In this document: piece by piece, positions 12,311 through 24,980 of the stretch
How positions within the stretch are numbered: position 1 is the first letter of the stretch
Layout of the letters: each line of letters opens with the position of its first letter
Assembly: GCF_004027225.2 (NCBI RefSeq)
Contig: NC_044278.2
Span: forward strand, 4,464,001 to 4,528,000
DNA from: Strigops habroptila
Taxonomy: Eukaryota > Chordata > Aves > Psittaciformes > Psittacidae
Direction: 5' to 3'
Length of the DNA: 64,000 nucleotides
Program-made: the position numbers and the translations under genes
Notes under the pieces: generated by a model
What the model saw: only the letters and a program-made list of their open reading frames with translations
Database searches by the model: none
What the model was told of the DNA's origin: nothing

Positions 12311-14789
12311 TGTCCAAGAGTTGAGCTGTGGTAGCTAGGGTTGTTTTGTAGCATGTCAGGGAGCCTGTGATCACAAAAGCTGCTCAAGCATTTTTAAATA
12401 GTCTGACTTGTAGAGATGTGTCAGATCTAAGCATGACAGATAAGACCTTGTGGTGGGGACTTGCCATTCTCTGATAGCAAATGAGAGATAACCTTGGAAA
12501 CAGGAGGTGCATTTTTTTAATCTCCATAGTTCTTTTTATTTTCTGCCCTTTTCAAACTTGCTTTGCCGATGAGGAAAGAGGATCAAGCTACAACAGAAAC
12601 AGAAGTAGCTACAATAATTCCAGCTCACTTCAGCACGTGTTTTTCTTTACCATCAAAAGGCATGTTATTTCCCTTGTTAGCACCCTCTGATAGATATGCC
12701 AAACAGCATCTTTTTTGTGTCAAAACTTCAGTTTTATTCCAGAAATGGAATAACAGAGACTGAAAGCAAAATTAGGATTAAAATTCTGTAACTTCCATGT
12801 ACTTTACTTTCTTGTTTTTTGTAATTTTTTCCTATCCTTGTAATATTCATGAAAATTATTATTATATTATTGCTTTTTATGTGATTAGAGAGGCTAAAGT
12901 CTTTGTTTTTGGAACCCCAGAACAATGCAAGAATTTAATGTTGTTGTCCAAAACCAAAATCACACAAACTCCTTTTGGTGACTCCCTCAGCCCATTTCTA
13001 TAGCTGTACATAACAAAGCAGGGGTTAGATGTGAGTTCCATGAAGAAGTTTCTCCAACACGGCACCATGCAAGTGGTAGAAAATAAGCTTTAAAATTGAA
13101 ACCTCTACATATAATAGGGTTGTGGTTTTGCTACAGAAACATGGCCCACGTCCCCTCTGCAGGATTGTCATTACAAATGTCTTTGTCATTACAAAATGGT
13201 CTTTGGAAAGAGTTTGAGAAGGGACAGGTAATCTGGGGGGCCATTTAAATCATGCAGAGCATTTCATAATTTTTAGACTCCATCTCATGGGTCTATATCC
13301 ACCAAGGCTTCTAAAGGCATTTGAGAAGAGAATCCTATGGAGATTAAAATGTCTTCTAAGCCTGTGGGAAATAAATCAAAGGGAAACTGTGGGCTTTATA
13401 ACCACTTCAAATTTTATGATGAACCAAGACCAACTCAGTTTTGATGTCTGAGAGTAAGCCAGAATCTTTTGCTAAAAGATGAGGTAAATTGGCCCAGAAG
13501 TATCGTTCATTGTATGCTTGATGAGTCCTGGCAGAGTGGAGCCTGGCTGTGGCCTTTAGGTGTGACCTGTGTCTCTAGCTACAGCAAGAGCATCTGTCTT
13601 TGAGGTGAAGCTTCCCAGGGAATGGGTTGTTACCCTATGACTTTCTTATCAAATGTGGGAGTCTTCTTGAGAAGCTGAAAGGGCTTGTTTTCTTACGAAC
13701 CTTTTAGCCTATCACAGAGTAACAGTGAGTTCATCCTTTCACAAAGCCTTTTATGCAAGTTATGTAGTGAGTTTGCTTTGCATGTAAGGAGTAATTTGCA
13801 CAGAATACTGAATAAATATTTTCAGCACTCCTTGTTCTTAGAACTAGGGTTGAATACAGAGCTGAGCAGAATTTGTTGCATGTCTTTGCAGTACATATGT
13901 GAAAATGTCACTGTTGCTGGTGATTAGGGTAAGAGATGATAAAGGTTTATGGCTTCCTCAGAGATAGAGGATTCCACTGGGATGTGGGGAATAAGTGAAC
14001 TGTCAATATATATTGAACATATGAATTCAGGGGAAGCGCTAGCCACATCAGGGAAAATACAAATCTAGTAGAAGGTGGGACAGCAAGGTATCTCTGAAAT
14101 AATTTGAAAACCAAATTTGTCATAACAATATTATAGGCTTCTTTCTGAATGAAAATTATATAAACTAGTAACAAGCAGGTGTGTGAAGCTGTTTTCTCCT
14201 CATATGCAACACTTCCCATGTTACAACACTGGGAACGGTTTTAGTATCCATATTACGAAAAGGCTGTTTGGAAGCCAGGGGGAATTTGGAAAAAAAGAAG
14301 AAAATAATTTGAAAGCTAGGAAAAATTTCTTTGTTAGTTTCCCAAGAAAAGCCAACTGCATCATGATGTGATTACAGTATCTGAAATCCATATGAGAACA
14401 ATTGTCTGAAAGTGGGAGCTAAAGAACATCCAGGCAGAAACACACCATTGCAAGCAGTGTAGCAGAGACTCCATCCACCCTGGTAAATAGATGGTTTTAG
14501 GGGGATGTGGATTCAAAACATCTCTTAATGGCAAAAACCCAGAGGGCTTGAACATAAAAGCTAGAAAACATCACTGAAGATCAATGTCATTATGCATCAA
14601 GCGGATCAAAATGTTGAACAATGTGTTCATGGTCCAGAGGCACAATTACCCATCAGCATCATGTCCATCACCCTCCAAATGATATTTATCTTGTTTTTTT
14701 AATTTCATTTAAAGAATCATATTTATTAAAGAAACACAGAACTTTCAGTGAGTACTCAAATTTCTGAAAGAACATAAGTCTGAGTCTGA

Positions 14790-14930
14790 AAAAACCCCAA
14801 AAAAACAAACCAAAAAATCCCATTTGTAGCACTTTTTATGTTTTGGGGTGGTGGGGTTTTTTTGGGGTGGTTTTTTTTTTTTTTTTGGTTGGTTGGTTGA
14901 GTTTTTTGTTGTTGTTGATTTGGGATTTTT
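14790..14930. repeat. A/C then T/G low-complexity tract with inverted arms
   Basis: The left part is A-runs broken by CCCC. The right part is GGGG blocks broken by T-runs, then a pure T-run, GGTT repeats and GTT repeats. Twelve-base perfect inverted arms are present: CCCC-A7-C at 14795-14806 and G-T7-GGGG at 14856-14867, separated by 49 bp. Neighbouring G blocks (GGGGTGGTGGGG) add weak quadruplex potential. The open frame across the tract (14745-15146 minus) is a low-complexity artefact. Confidence 0.7.
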
Positions 14931-14953
14931 TGTGTGTGTGTGTGTGTGTGTGT
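14931..14953. repeat. (TG)n microsatellite
   Basis: A perfect TG dinucleotide run of 23 bases directly follows the T/G-rich tract. It is likely length-polymorphic. Confidence 0.95.
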
Positions 14954-16334
14954 TTATGTTAGTGATGGAAATTATGATGACTATTGAGTGACATCTAGTG
15001 GGTATGATGCTGAATATCAACATCTCAAAGGTAAAAAAACCCTTCTGAAATAGTTTAGAGTTGTAGTGCTGGTGAAGCGATAAAAATATTATACATTGTA
15101 GCAAGATGGAGGTAACGAGTGAGGGAGACAGAATACAACTTTTCACGAAACTTTAGCAGATCTAAATATGTCAAATTTCTCCTTTTTTTTAGATTCTTAT
15201 AATTCTCTTGTAAAAAAACCCCAACATATACATTCTGCACATTTTGGATCACCTATTGTTCTTTCATATAATCTCCATTTTAACCTACATACATATACAC
15301 TTTACCAGCCCACACTGTAGATCACCATCTGTCACATAGTAGCACTCATATGGTGAAGAAGGTCTTCTGATCTGTTTTGTTTGGATATTTTTAATTTTTG
15401 ATTTCCATTGAATTTTTCATTATTTAATATGAACTTATCCTCGAGTCTTACTGGCTACACTAGGTCTGGAGCTGACATTCCAGGTTGCTTTACAGTGAGT
15501 TAATGACAAAAAACCCTGCAGTTTTTCAGATGAGATTATTGCAGAAGAATACCTGAACTGCTTGCCTACCTTAATTCTCTTTTTGGGAAAATGAATTTCT
15601 GGGAAGACCACATTTCGGAAATTGAGATACAAAGACTTCAATTTTTGAAGCTGAAGGAAAAAATATCAACACAAAACTTTCATATCCTAAGGGCATGATT
15701 CATTAGTTGCCTTACCCTTTGCTTAACTTTACTGATCATTAAGCATGTAATTGTTAACTTTGGATTTTTTGCCTTGGCCACAGAACCCTCAAATTGCTCT
15801 GTAGCACCTTTCAAGCTGCCTCTTATTAATTTTATTTTACCCAACTTTGTAAATGTAAATTTAATTTTTTACACATTTATCATGTACAATTTAAATAAGC
15901 CCCTGGATATGACAAATCACTGCTGATCTATTGATAGGCTAAATCCAAAAGTCACTAGCAGGGGATTTAAGGAGAAAATGGTAGAGAGTCATACATTTTG
16001 ATTACTCCAGATTTATTATAGAGAAATATAAATTATGTTTAGTCAGAACATTGAGATAAATAATTTCATCTATTGTATCTATTCTACAGATAAGATAAAT
16101 GAAATCTAGATCAGACAGATATGGTCAGTAGAGAATGCACTAAACGTAGACAACAGAGTCCAGTAAGGTCAGTGATTTGATACTGATTTTTGTACTTGAG
16201 AGGTTTTTTTCTATTAATAAATTAGATTCTAGAGATGTGTGCTGCTTTGGCATATCTGTCATTTTGATGATTGGCATGTTGTAACTCTGAAACTTCATCT
16301 GTACCCACTCGCTGATCTTTTTTTAACTTTTCTT

Positions 16335-16365
16335 CCCCCATCCCTCCCCCTCTCCATCCCTTCCC
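16335..16365 (-). repeat. C-run cluster, G-quadruplex motif on minus strand
   Basis: Five runs of at least three C lie within 31 bp on the plus strand, with short loops (2, 1, 7 and 2 bases). The minus strand therefore has a canonical G-quadruplex pattern with loops of no more than 7. It lies in a C/T-rich stretch with no recognised gene. Confidence 0.7.
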
Positions 16366-17120
16366 AAGTTGCACAGACTGCAGATATTCCAAGATGTGTC
16401 CCTACTGGAAATGCCTCTCCATGTCCTCCACCCTCCCATCTTTATCTGCAATTTCATGCTCTCTTGGCACAGTCAGAAGGGGAAGCTGGAGCTGCAGCAG
16501 TTATTGCTCCTGCTCAAACCAGAGCCAGAATGGCTCAGTCTTGCAGCAGGTGGTTTGCAAAGCTGCAGCCATCTGGTAGCAAAAATTCAAATAACTGTTC
16601 ACAAGCCACTACACATTCCTACCAATGAGCATGTCAGAGTGCAGCAGTGCTTCATCCATAACCATCTATTAAGACTGGGAAATCAATACCAGATACTCAT
16701 AAGAGGTAGAGGAGTGGGCCACAGGCTGCAAGGAAGTATTTAGAGGTTGTTCAGATTTTAACTCTCTTCCCCCATCCTCTTCCGCCTCCTCCCCAGCTGG
16801 AACTCAGTGACAATTTATCTTTAAAAAGGATTTTATTAGATTTATTCTTGTCTTTCTGTAAAACCTGCATTCCATTTGCACGCAGATATACTTCTTCATA
16901 ATACCTGCTTGTCTTTCTTTTACATCTTGTACTTGCATGTAGGCTGGGGCTAAGCTTCTATTTTAGAAGAAATGACATTTTTGAGATACAAGACTGCCTT
17001 GTCTTTCATTGTGTATTACGTTCAGGTTCACTAAAAAAATGAACTGGATAGCCTAATCTCTACAAAAGTTAGATGTTACAGATAAACTAATTCCTTCATA
17101 TCAAATTTACTTTTGTAAAG

Positions 17121-17170
17121 TAGTAATAATAATAAATATAATAATAATTATGATGATAATAATAATAATG
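17121..17170. repeat. Imperfect (AAT)n microsatellite
   Basis: About 50 bp of TAA/AAT trinucleotide units are interrupted by ATAT and ATGATG. Confidence 0.9.
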
Positions 17171-18969
17171 TTCTGATTCAGTGGATCTTGATTGTAAGTC
17201 AAAGTTTTCTTTCCATTGACATTTTCAGTGTTAAGCTATCAGGACCCAAAAGTGAGCTGCTTCCTCGTTAAGAGATAAATCAGTGACATACTCTATATTT
17301 ATTAAAATACGTATCAGAATCATATTCCAGTGCTGTCAACTCTGAAAATTTAATCCTCTGTTTTGTGGTGCCTTGTGTTTGTATTCAACCCACTTATAAA
17401 GATAACATTTTCTCAGACCATTTTTCTTTTTCTTGAAGAGGAAATTTGTGACCGTATTAGAGAAAAGCTTCAAAAATGTGTGAGCCTCCGGATATTCATA
17501 AATGAGAGAGAAAGCAAGCAAGCAGGACCCAAACTGCTGATCCAGCCTGAGGTTTGCTGGGTAGACAGCATATGTGGCTCATGAGTTAGAGGTGCTTTGC
17601 CTGACACCGCTGAAAGGTAACGGAGACCCCTCAGCTCATGAAGGAGCTGCCTCAGAAACGCAGGCTGCACACTTTGTGCTATTGCACTGCTGGTGCTGCA
17701 ACACCAGAGGGCTTTACGGGAGCTGATGCGAGAAAAGACCACCCAGTGCTTGCTGTTGTAGCTGAATTACTCCCGTAGCCTTTTTTCGCAGCCTTTTTCA
17801 CAGCCTTTAGTGAAATAGACTTGGGAGAAATAGATCGCCCTTTTGACTCAGCTACATGATATGGCGCTCTCAGATTACTGAGCGCTACATGCAGTTTCTT
17901 TCCCTTTCTCTTTTTTTCATCCCAGCCCTCAACTCTGATCTAAAAACTGGCACATATCTGGAGGCATTTCTGCAGGTGTGTTTAGAGTTTACAAAGCCTG
18001 TCAGAGGAGGTAGGAAGCAGTACTCTTGCCTTGCAGAGCTGGGGCCAGCTACGACCTACAGGACGCATGGCTAATGGGTTTCAAATCAGTGCTGCTTCAG
18101 ATTTCAAATCACTGCTCAGCTGCAAGCAAAGCTCTTGCACACAAACAGGGTGGCCTCTGCAGGAACAGTAGGACCTTACTGGGGAATAATAAAAAATGCT
18201 AATAAAAATGCTTCTGCCATGAGAGAGGGCAGCTGCCTACTAACAGCTTCTTTTGAGCCTCACAATCCAAGAACATGTAACTTGATGTAACATACAAAGT
18301 GCAGCTGAAGACACAAGGTACACTGGCTTAGGGCTTGGAGACATGTTTATGTGCCTCATGGACTGCAGCTGATTCAAGCGTATCACTCTTTAGACTTGAT
18401 ATTAGTGTGAAAACATCTGTTTGTGGCATTGCTCAAGTGTACACTATCAAATTAACATTATTCAGTTCCCAGGAAGACCGCAGGGGAAAAGATAGAGCTC
18501 TAAACCTGAATGAGGTTTACTGTTTTGCTGTTGTTATTTTAATAGCCAGTCTAGACACCGACTGTATTTTCTGTTAAAATATCTTTGTTTATCAAATTGG
18601 ACTGGCCTGGACCACAAAGTCCAGGAACCACTCCTGAGGTTGTGTGCTTTTTTCCTCCTGGCACATACAAATACAGGCATGCTGTTATCCTCAGAAAAGA
18701 AAGGTGAGAGAAGTCCTGCTTCATAGCAGTTTTATAGAAAGGGATTTTTATCAGTTTGCCGAATGTAAGGTTGTTAACTTTGCAGATAGCTGAAGTTTAA
18801 AAGGATTGGGTATTTGTATTTATTTATATATTTATTTTAGGGATCAATATCTCATCTACTTCAAATATTGTTAGACTCATACTTGCCAAAAAAGTTTCCA
18901 CTCTGAATCTATTTTTTTCTCTGCATGTACATAAAGAATTTCTACTTTCAGCTATTGATGATTCAGAGA

Positions 18970-19010
18970 AAAAATAAAAAAAAAAAAAAAAAGGAATTTT
19001 TTTTTTAAAC
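18970..19010. repeat. Poly-A run facing a poly-T run
   Basis: A6-T-A17 is followed by GGAA and a ten-T run, giving a simple A/T hairpin-prone low-complexity tract. No retroposon body was recognised upstream, so it is not called as a processed-copy tail. Confidence 0.7.
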
Positions 19011-20236
19011 TGCTCCTAAGCCTGAAGTACCTGTGGTTTTAAGTGTTGCTTCAGACAGTGTTCTTGAAACATTAGTTGGATACTCATTCAGAGAGTGTAA
19101 ATCTGTGAACGTAGAAGACTCTCGATGTCACAAGTTCCTGTTTTCAGGATGGGAATAACTGACATCTGTCTTTTCCTGTTAAGCACAGTGTGGAAAACAA
19201 GCACAGGTGAACTATAAAATCATTTCTCCAATCTTTTTTTCTTTTTGTCAGGAAGCTCTGGTCCTGCATATTAACCCTCGCAAATTAATCTTGTTGCGGT
19301 GATAGATCCTGCTATCAATAAAGCCAGACAGTCATCAAGATGTTGATCATCCATTTCTGATTGCAGCAAACTTACCTTTTGCTATAAGTCTTGTTAAAAG
19401 CAACTTCCATAAGCCCAGAAACACCATGACATTGCTTGGCAATGCATTGCTATGCCTTGCCTTGCTTTGCAGATATCCAGCCACACTCAAAAAGAGCCTC
19501 ATTGAGTAAAATGTTTCACACCACAAATGCACCAGGTCTAGATGATCTAGTGCCGAGATTGTGTTGCAGTGTCTCTTTCTTCGTTAGCATCATCTTGACC
19601 ACATCCATGATTCAACACATTACCCAGAGCAAGGGGCCGCTCTTGAAAAGCAGAAAACCCAACTAATGCACTGTTTGGGGGTCACAGAAGGTCGAACCTC
19701 CTCCCTTTCTCCCTCAGGGACTGGTGTCTGATCTTGTGCAGGATGGAGAGTTCTTGCAAAATTTGTTGCCATAAGTCAAGTGAAAGCCACACTATTCACC
19801 AGCACAAGGGAATATTAAAAAGCATAAATTTAATTCTCCTTGTGAAGGTCAGAAACATTTTTCTTATTAGTTAGTTAAAGGTATCTTCTAGAGCATATAT
19901 ATATGTTTTATGGTACATTTTGTCTCTCAGCTGTTGGCAGAGTGAAATCTTCCACTTTTAGCTGTGTTTTACAACAATATAATAATCATTTTTCATTTAG
20001 TAAAGTTATGAGTGAAACAAGACAGGCCTACAAGACCTGAAAATGAGACAGAGATAAAAGTCAGTAATGTTTATTTTATTTTGTACAAAAAAACCCCACA
20101 ACTTAGCAGCAAGGTAATTTTTATTTTTTATTTTTTTTTATTTCAATATACTTCATAAATTCAGCATTCAAATACCCCCAAAACAAAGCTGGATTTTTTG
20201 TTTGTCCATTGTAAAGAACCCTTGCTGTCTTTCAAG

Positions 20237-20282
20237 TACTTATACTTAATTGTATAAGTATATATATAAGTATATACTTATA
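20237..20282. repeat. Adjacent AT-rich palindromes
   Basis: Nine-base inverted arms TACTTATAC / GTATAAGTA (20237-20245 and 20252-20260) flank a six-base loop. Four bases further on is a perfect 18-bp palindrome, TATAAGTATATACTTATA (20265-20282). The two structures share the TATAAGTA core. AT-rich palindromes of this kind can extrude as cruciforms. No gene is associated. Confidence 0.8.
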
Positions 20283-21514
20283 AAATCAAGGCAGGCTCAG
20301 ACCCTCAGCTGTCACAATTATTTGCATAAACAGTTTGTAAGTCTTTAAAAATATATGTCATGGAAGAAAAAAGAGTAAGAGGCTTTCCAGCTGAGCTGAA
20401 CACAAGTGTCATGGTCTCAGGCAGCACAGTCTTGTGCGTGTGAATTATCCCAGTGACTTCACCTGGATTTACTTGTATGGGCATTGCTGCTCACATAAAA
20501 AGAACATTTGCACTTCTGGAGCCATAGGTACTTCTTCGCTGCAGAGGGAAATAGAAAAAGGCTGGTAACATTAGTTGTGGCTGTACAACGTGCCAAAAGC
20601 AAAAATGTATTATTCGCAGACTGATCAATGATAATAAATCATAACCAGAAGATCAATTGTTTCTTTGAATCAAGATTAAGAACACCTAGAATTACTTGCA
20701 AAAATGCCACAAGCAGGCAAGAAATGCCAACAGCATAAGCAGATGAACAAATTAACATCATGCACTATAATGTCCATCCCATTCTCTGATGGGCAGCTAA
20801 TAAAAATACAGAAAGAACATAGCAACTAGTCTTCCTGTGTCAAGATTCTCCAACGTCTAAATTAGGTTCATAAATTAAATTAGACATGTTATTCTATACT
20901 AGTTGCTGTTAAAATCGAATACTGTTTACCGCTCGTTTCAATATATCACCCAATTCCATTTGTATCTTCACCAGTGGTCATTAGTTTGCCTTTGGCATAC
21001 CCTGTGGGATTTTTACACAGCAGCTATTTAAAACATGTACCTTTCCTTATGAAGCCCAACCATGAAACCAGTGATTTGAAAGTATAACCCACCAGAATTG
21101 CTTTCAAGAATACTGTCCTGAAAACTTACAAGCTGTCAAGGTCAAATTACAAACTTACAATCAATGGATATGAAAGTAGACTAGACATTATTTTGTGGAG
21201 GGAGAATACTTGTATATCTAAATCCTACCAGTATATAGTATTCTGGTATTCACTACAGCTCTCTGTGTCCCTGCTTTGTCTAGATGGCAGTTAGTTCCCA
21301 TCATCATCTCCAGAAGACTCTCTAAGAATTTATTGCAATAGTACAAAATGATTGTGCGAAAAAACCCTGGCCAGACCTCTGGCTGCTGTTGTAGCTTCCG
21401 CTCCCATATGCTGGCAATTTTCAGGATAATTGGAAAGTTTTAATATTTATTTATAATCAGGATTTTAAAAAATGGAAGAAGCATTTTGCTTGGTTGGTTG
21501 TGTTCACCTTTTCT

Positions 21515-21672
21515 CACTTCCCCTCTCCCTCTCCCTTTCCTTTTCTTTCTCTCTCCCTTTTCTCTTTTCCCCTCTTTTCCCTCTTTCCCTTTATTCTTTT
21601 CCCCTTTCCCTTTTCTCTTTTTCCCTTTCCCTTTTTTTTTAATACCTCTTTATTTTTATTTTTTTTTTTTTT
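21515..21672. repeat. Long polypyrimidine tract, (CCCTTT)n-like
   Basis: About 160 bp of almost pure C/T is built from CCCTTTT, CTCTCCC and TTTTCCCC units with only a few purines (near 21595 and 21640-21657), ending in T-runs. The tract and its reverse account for the open frames on both strands here (for example 21486-21789), which are artefacts. Mirror-symmetric pyrimidine tracts of this length can form triplex (H-) DNA, and the minus strand has many GGG runs. Confidence 0.9.
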
Positions 21673-21679
21673 CCATTTT

Positions 21680-24600
21680 ACCACCACAAAAGGCAAATCA
21701 AGCTTTGGGAGAGAGGTTGTGGGGTCTTTGGCTCTGTAATTGATAGTGGTTGTTGAGCTATTGACAAAGACAGTCTTTTTCTGCAGCATTCATTATTCAG
21801 TAAAGTTAAATATGTTTTAACAACGTCAAGCAAAAGGCTTTGTCTGAGGTTAGAAAAAGTGGGCAAGGCATATTAAAGGCAAGGGAGTCCTTTTTAGCAA
21901 ACCAATGCCTAACAACAAACACTTTCTTAGTCCAAACGTAGTTTTAAACAACCAGCTTCCCATTTTATTGCTTTGTTTTGTTTTATTTTATCCTGCTTCA
22001 TTCAAGTTCTTCATCAGCATTGTTTCTGGAGTGCAATAAGTCACTCCACATCTATTGCTGTGATTTTTTTTTTTTTCTTTCACTATTTTCCCAGGAAAAA
22101 TCCCAGTATTTATTCAAGTACTTTTTTCTGGAAGGGACTTGGGTTCATTCTGCATTTATTTTAAAATGTATGTGTGATTGTGTATTTATGTGAGAGAAGA
22201 CAAGGTCAAAGAAAATTGTGGCCTGTGTAAGAAGCACTAGATGGTGCTGTGAAGAAAAATATCTAAGCGAGCTCTAACTTGGGTGCTGAAATTTAGATAG
22301 CCACGTTCATTAGCTGTACAAAGCAGATACACACTGCTGATCAGGATTGCACTACATTACTTCCTTTAGGACTTGAAAATGATGAGAACTGTCATCTGAC
22401 CAGTACCCAAGAGAGGTCAGGTCCCCAGCCAAATAGCAGAAAGATGTAGATGTCATGTATGACATTTACCTCAAAGTCACAGATGGCCTCTGAGACATGC
22501 ACTCAGACAAAAGCCAATATGTAGGACAATATTTTAAAATCTATGCAAAATCACCATAGAGAGTGGAACAAAGGTCTTATGGGTCTGTTGCAGCCAAAGA
22601 GATGCAGAGTGTAGTTCTGAACTAATTAAGGTGTCAAGGATTTCCTAGCCTTTTACAGATGCTACAAAAGTGGTACCTACAGTTGCTGCTAAGAGAGAGC
22701 TTCACATCAGGAGGAAAAGTACTCTTCTACCCATTATTTACCTTCTTTTTTGACAGACACGATCATCTGCTCAGATGTGACGAAGAACTTATCCAGCCTC
22801 CAGGCTTTGTCTCATTTTGGGATTTTTCCTTTGTTCCAGGTCTCAGCATGAAGCATAAGCAGAAGGAAAGGTCTGAAAATGTGTCTGCAGCTTGTACTCC
22901 TGTATAGGCTGATCTCTGCAGGCAAGTGGTGCTGAGCAGTGCGGTGAAGAGCTGTGACTTACAGCTTCAAGCCATCTGTCTTGAAAATGGCCCAGTCCTC
23001 ACAGTCAGATATCCATACTCTCTCAGTTTTGCAACTAGCTAAGTCCTGAATTGACACCAGTCAAATAGTTTTTCTCGAGGGCAAATGGTGCATTAGTTTA
23101 TCACCTGAGAGACAAGACCAGCCCCACAGGATATCTATGCTCAAGCCCTCATAACCATGTTAACCATTTCCAGTGGCATTGTTAGCTCCCTCATCACCAT
23201 CGATTCATTCAGAACAAGCTCCTTTTACACTTCTCCCTAGCTGCTAGAGTCTACCACTTGAGTCTGGATCCATGAAAAATGAATTCATGCCATTTTATTT
23301 TATGTTGGTGCTATTCCTAAACTTCAAGAGGCATAATTTATTTTGCTGTCTTTATGGTTTTCCCACTTACACTTAAAACGCTTCTAAACACAGAAGATAT
23401 AAGGAAAAGCACTTAAATGTCTGGTGAGTGGAGTTTTTAAGTTAAAATTATAGTATTTTAATACTCCATATGCAATGATCTCTTTGTAAAGTTTTCATAA
23501 TGTCAGAGAAGTTCATAGAGTAAATTAGTTTGACTTCACTCAGAGTGCTAACATTTATAAATCTACAGTGCTGCCTTTCTAAATATATTTACTGCTGCAG
23601 AGAGGAAAGGGGGATCAAAGGGCTCTCACGTTTATTTCTGCCATCATTTCTCATCTTCAGCACAGTTAGAGTTTTGTATACGTAGCAGTTTCCCACTCCA
23701 GAGATGTCAGAAATTTTCTGTAGCCTGTTTACAGGACATTAGATGAGGATATGGACAAACCTGCAAAAAAGTAGGTACTGCATATATTAAATATTAATGG
23801 CCCACTTAAGTCACGAATCCAGATTCACTTGCAGATTTATTGTATGCTGTATTTTGCAGTGTGGGAGTGAGGATAAAACTAGAATCTGTCTTTTCTGAGT
23901 GCATTTCTCCCCCACATATAATTTTAGCCTTGCAATAATAAAAGGAAAGAAATAAACAGTGCAATATTAGTGATCAAAAGCATCAAAACTCATGAGGAAA
24001 ACATCTAATTGTAAAAGATCACCGAAGTAACAGCAACAGTTATTTCTGGTTCTGCATGGCTTGATGCCTTGAGATTTTAAATTCCCAGAGCTTGGGAGGA
24101 GTTTTGAGTTCTTAGCGTATGACACCCATGAAATGCCAAACCACCCAACAATGTGCCTTTTTTACCCTCTGCAAGAAAAGAATCTATTTTTTCACTTGTC
24201 AGCAGCATTTCCCACTCTAGGATATTGCTATTTGAAAAGTTCCACCACTGAGCCATATGATCTCAGGAAAACTTTATGGTTTTGACAAAAAAATGGATGT
24301 GACCCCTAAAATTTCACACCCCACAAAAAACCCCCACAAAACTAAAACAACTCAACATTTTGTTTTCAACCATTGTTTCTTGGCATGGAGTTCATAATTT
24401 TTGAGTATTTGAGGATGGTAGTACCATGAAGACCACATCCTGCCCTTTTTCTCTGTGTAATTTCCCATGCTATTGAATGAACCAGCAATTTGAAGAATCA
24501 CAGATGATGTATTTCTGGGTGAGAGGAAGGTGGAGTGCAGAATTTGCCCCCTCATTATGTTATTAGTTAAACAACAAAGAAACAAATGCTGTGCTATATT

Positions 24601-24900
24601 CAATGAATTTATAATTGTTGGGAATCATTGTAACCATCAGTCTTGACATTTTCTGTAGCACAGAGCAACAGTCTCCCCACTTGTCTCTCCTTGTCCTTGA
24701 CGCCCAGCATATTTGAAGCGCAACATTCCTTCTGAAAGGTGTCTGGTCTTGACTTAAGTACTTCCACTGCCTGCAGAAAAAGCACAAGACTGTTACTGCA
24801 ATTATTACTGAATGATGTTAATAATATTAGAAATCTAATGATGGGAGTGAGACCTCCTGAGGTGACTGTTTCCTTGACATACAGCAAGCTTAGCTACACC
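21680..24900. other. Non-coding unique sequence, no gene seen
   Basis: No recognised exon or RNA gene. It has a T-run at about 22065-22078, with otherwise ordinary AT-rich DNA. The stretch at 24725-24775 (GGTCTTGACTTAAGTACTTCCACTGCC) faintly resembles the reverse of ancient CR1/L3-type 3' sequence, but too weakly to call. Confidence 0.5.
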
Positions 24901-24917
24901 TGCCTATCTCACTCCAG

Positions 24918-24976
24918 ATAGCTCTGTCTAACCTGTTTTTTTGAAGACTTCCAGTGCTGGAGGCTTCAGACTCTCC
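24918..24976 (-). mobile_element. Older CR1-like fragment
   Basis: The plus-strand text TCTAACCTGTTTTTTTGAAGA, then CTTCCAGTGCTGGAGGCTTC, resembles the reverse complement of the CR1/L3 segment about 100-150 bp from the 3' end. It stops where the better-preserved CR1 begins at 24981. It would therefore be a separate, more diverged copy in the same orientation, next to or interrupted by the younger one. The match is short. Confidence 0.5.
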
Positions 24977-24980
24977 GTAG

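Larger units (their letters stand above)
9441..14780. other. Non-coding unique sequence with small low-complexity tracts
   Basis: No gene recognised. It contains a G-rich/A-rich tract (10398-10445, listed separately) and a pyrimidine-rich stretch at about 12222-12310. Open frames of up to 118 codons (for example 11378-11734 minus) show no known domain and no convincing splice-site pair. Confidence 0.55.
14954..21500. other. Non-coding unique sequence, no gene seen
   Basis: AT-rich sequence without recognised exons. It contains simple repeats at 17121-17170 and 18970-19010, a C-run cluster at 16335-16365 and AT palindromes at 20237-20282 (all listed separately). A small 15-bp direct repeat (TTTCAAATCAGTGCT-like) occurs at 18079 and 18102. 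The 129- and 124-codon open frames at 16239-16743 overlap a C/T-rich tract and match no family I know. GATA-like sites (AGATAAGATAAATG) occur near 16090. Confidence 0.55.

Noticed and set aside
14745..15146. 133-codon minus-strand open frame
   Set aside because: Translation of the poly-T, GTT and TG repeats gives Thr/Lys/Pro runs. It is an artefact of low complexity.
17436..17530. Exon-like stretch EEICDRIREKLQKC after a T-rich tract
   Set aside because: There is no good donor at its end and no matching neighbour exon. The resemblance to a coding exon is composition only.
21486..21789. Overlapping Phe/Pro/Leu-rich and Lys/Gly/Glu-rich open frames
   Set aside because: They are translations of the polypyrimidine tract in several frames.
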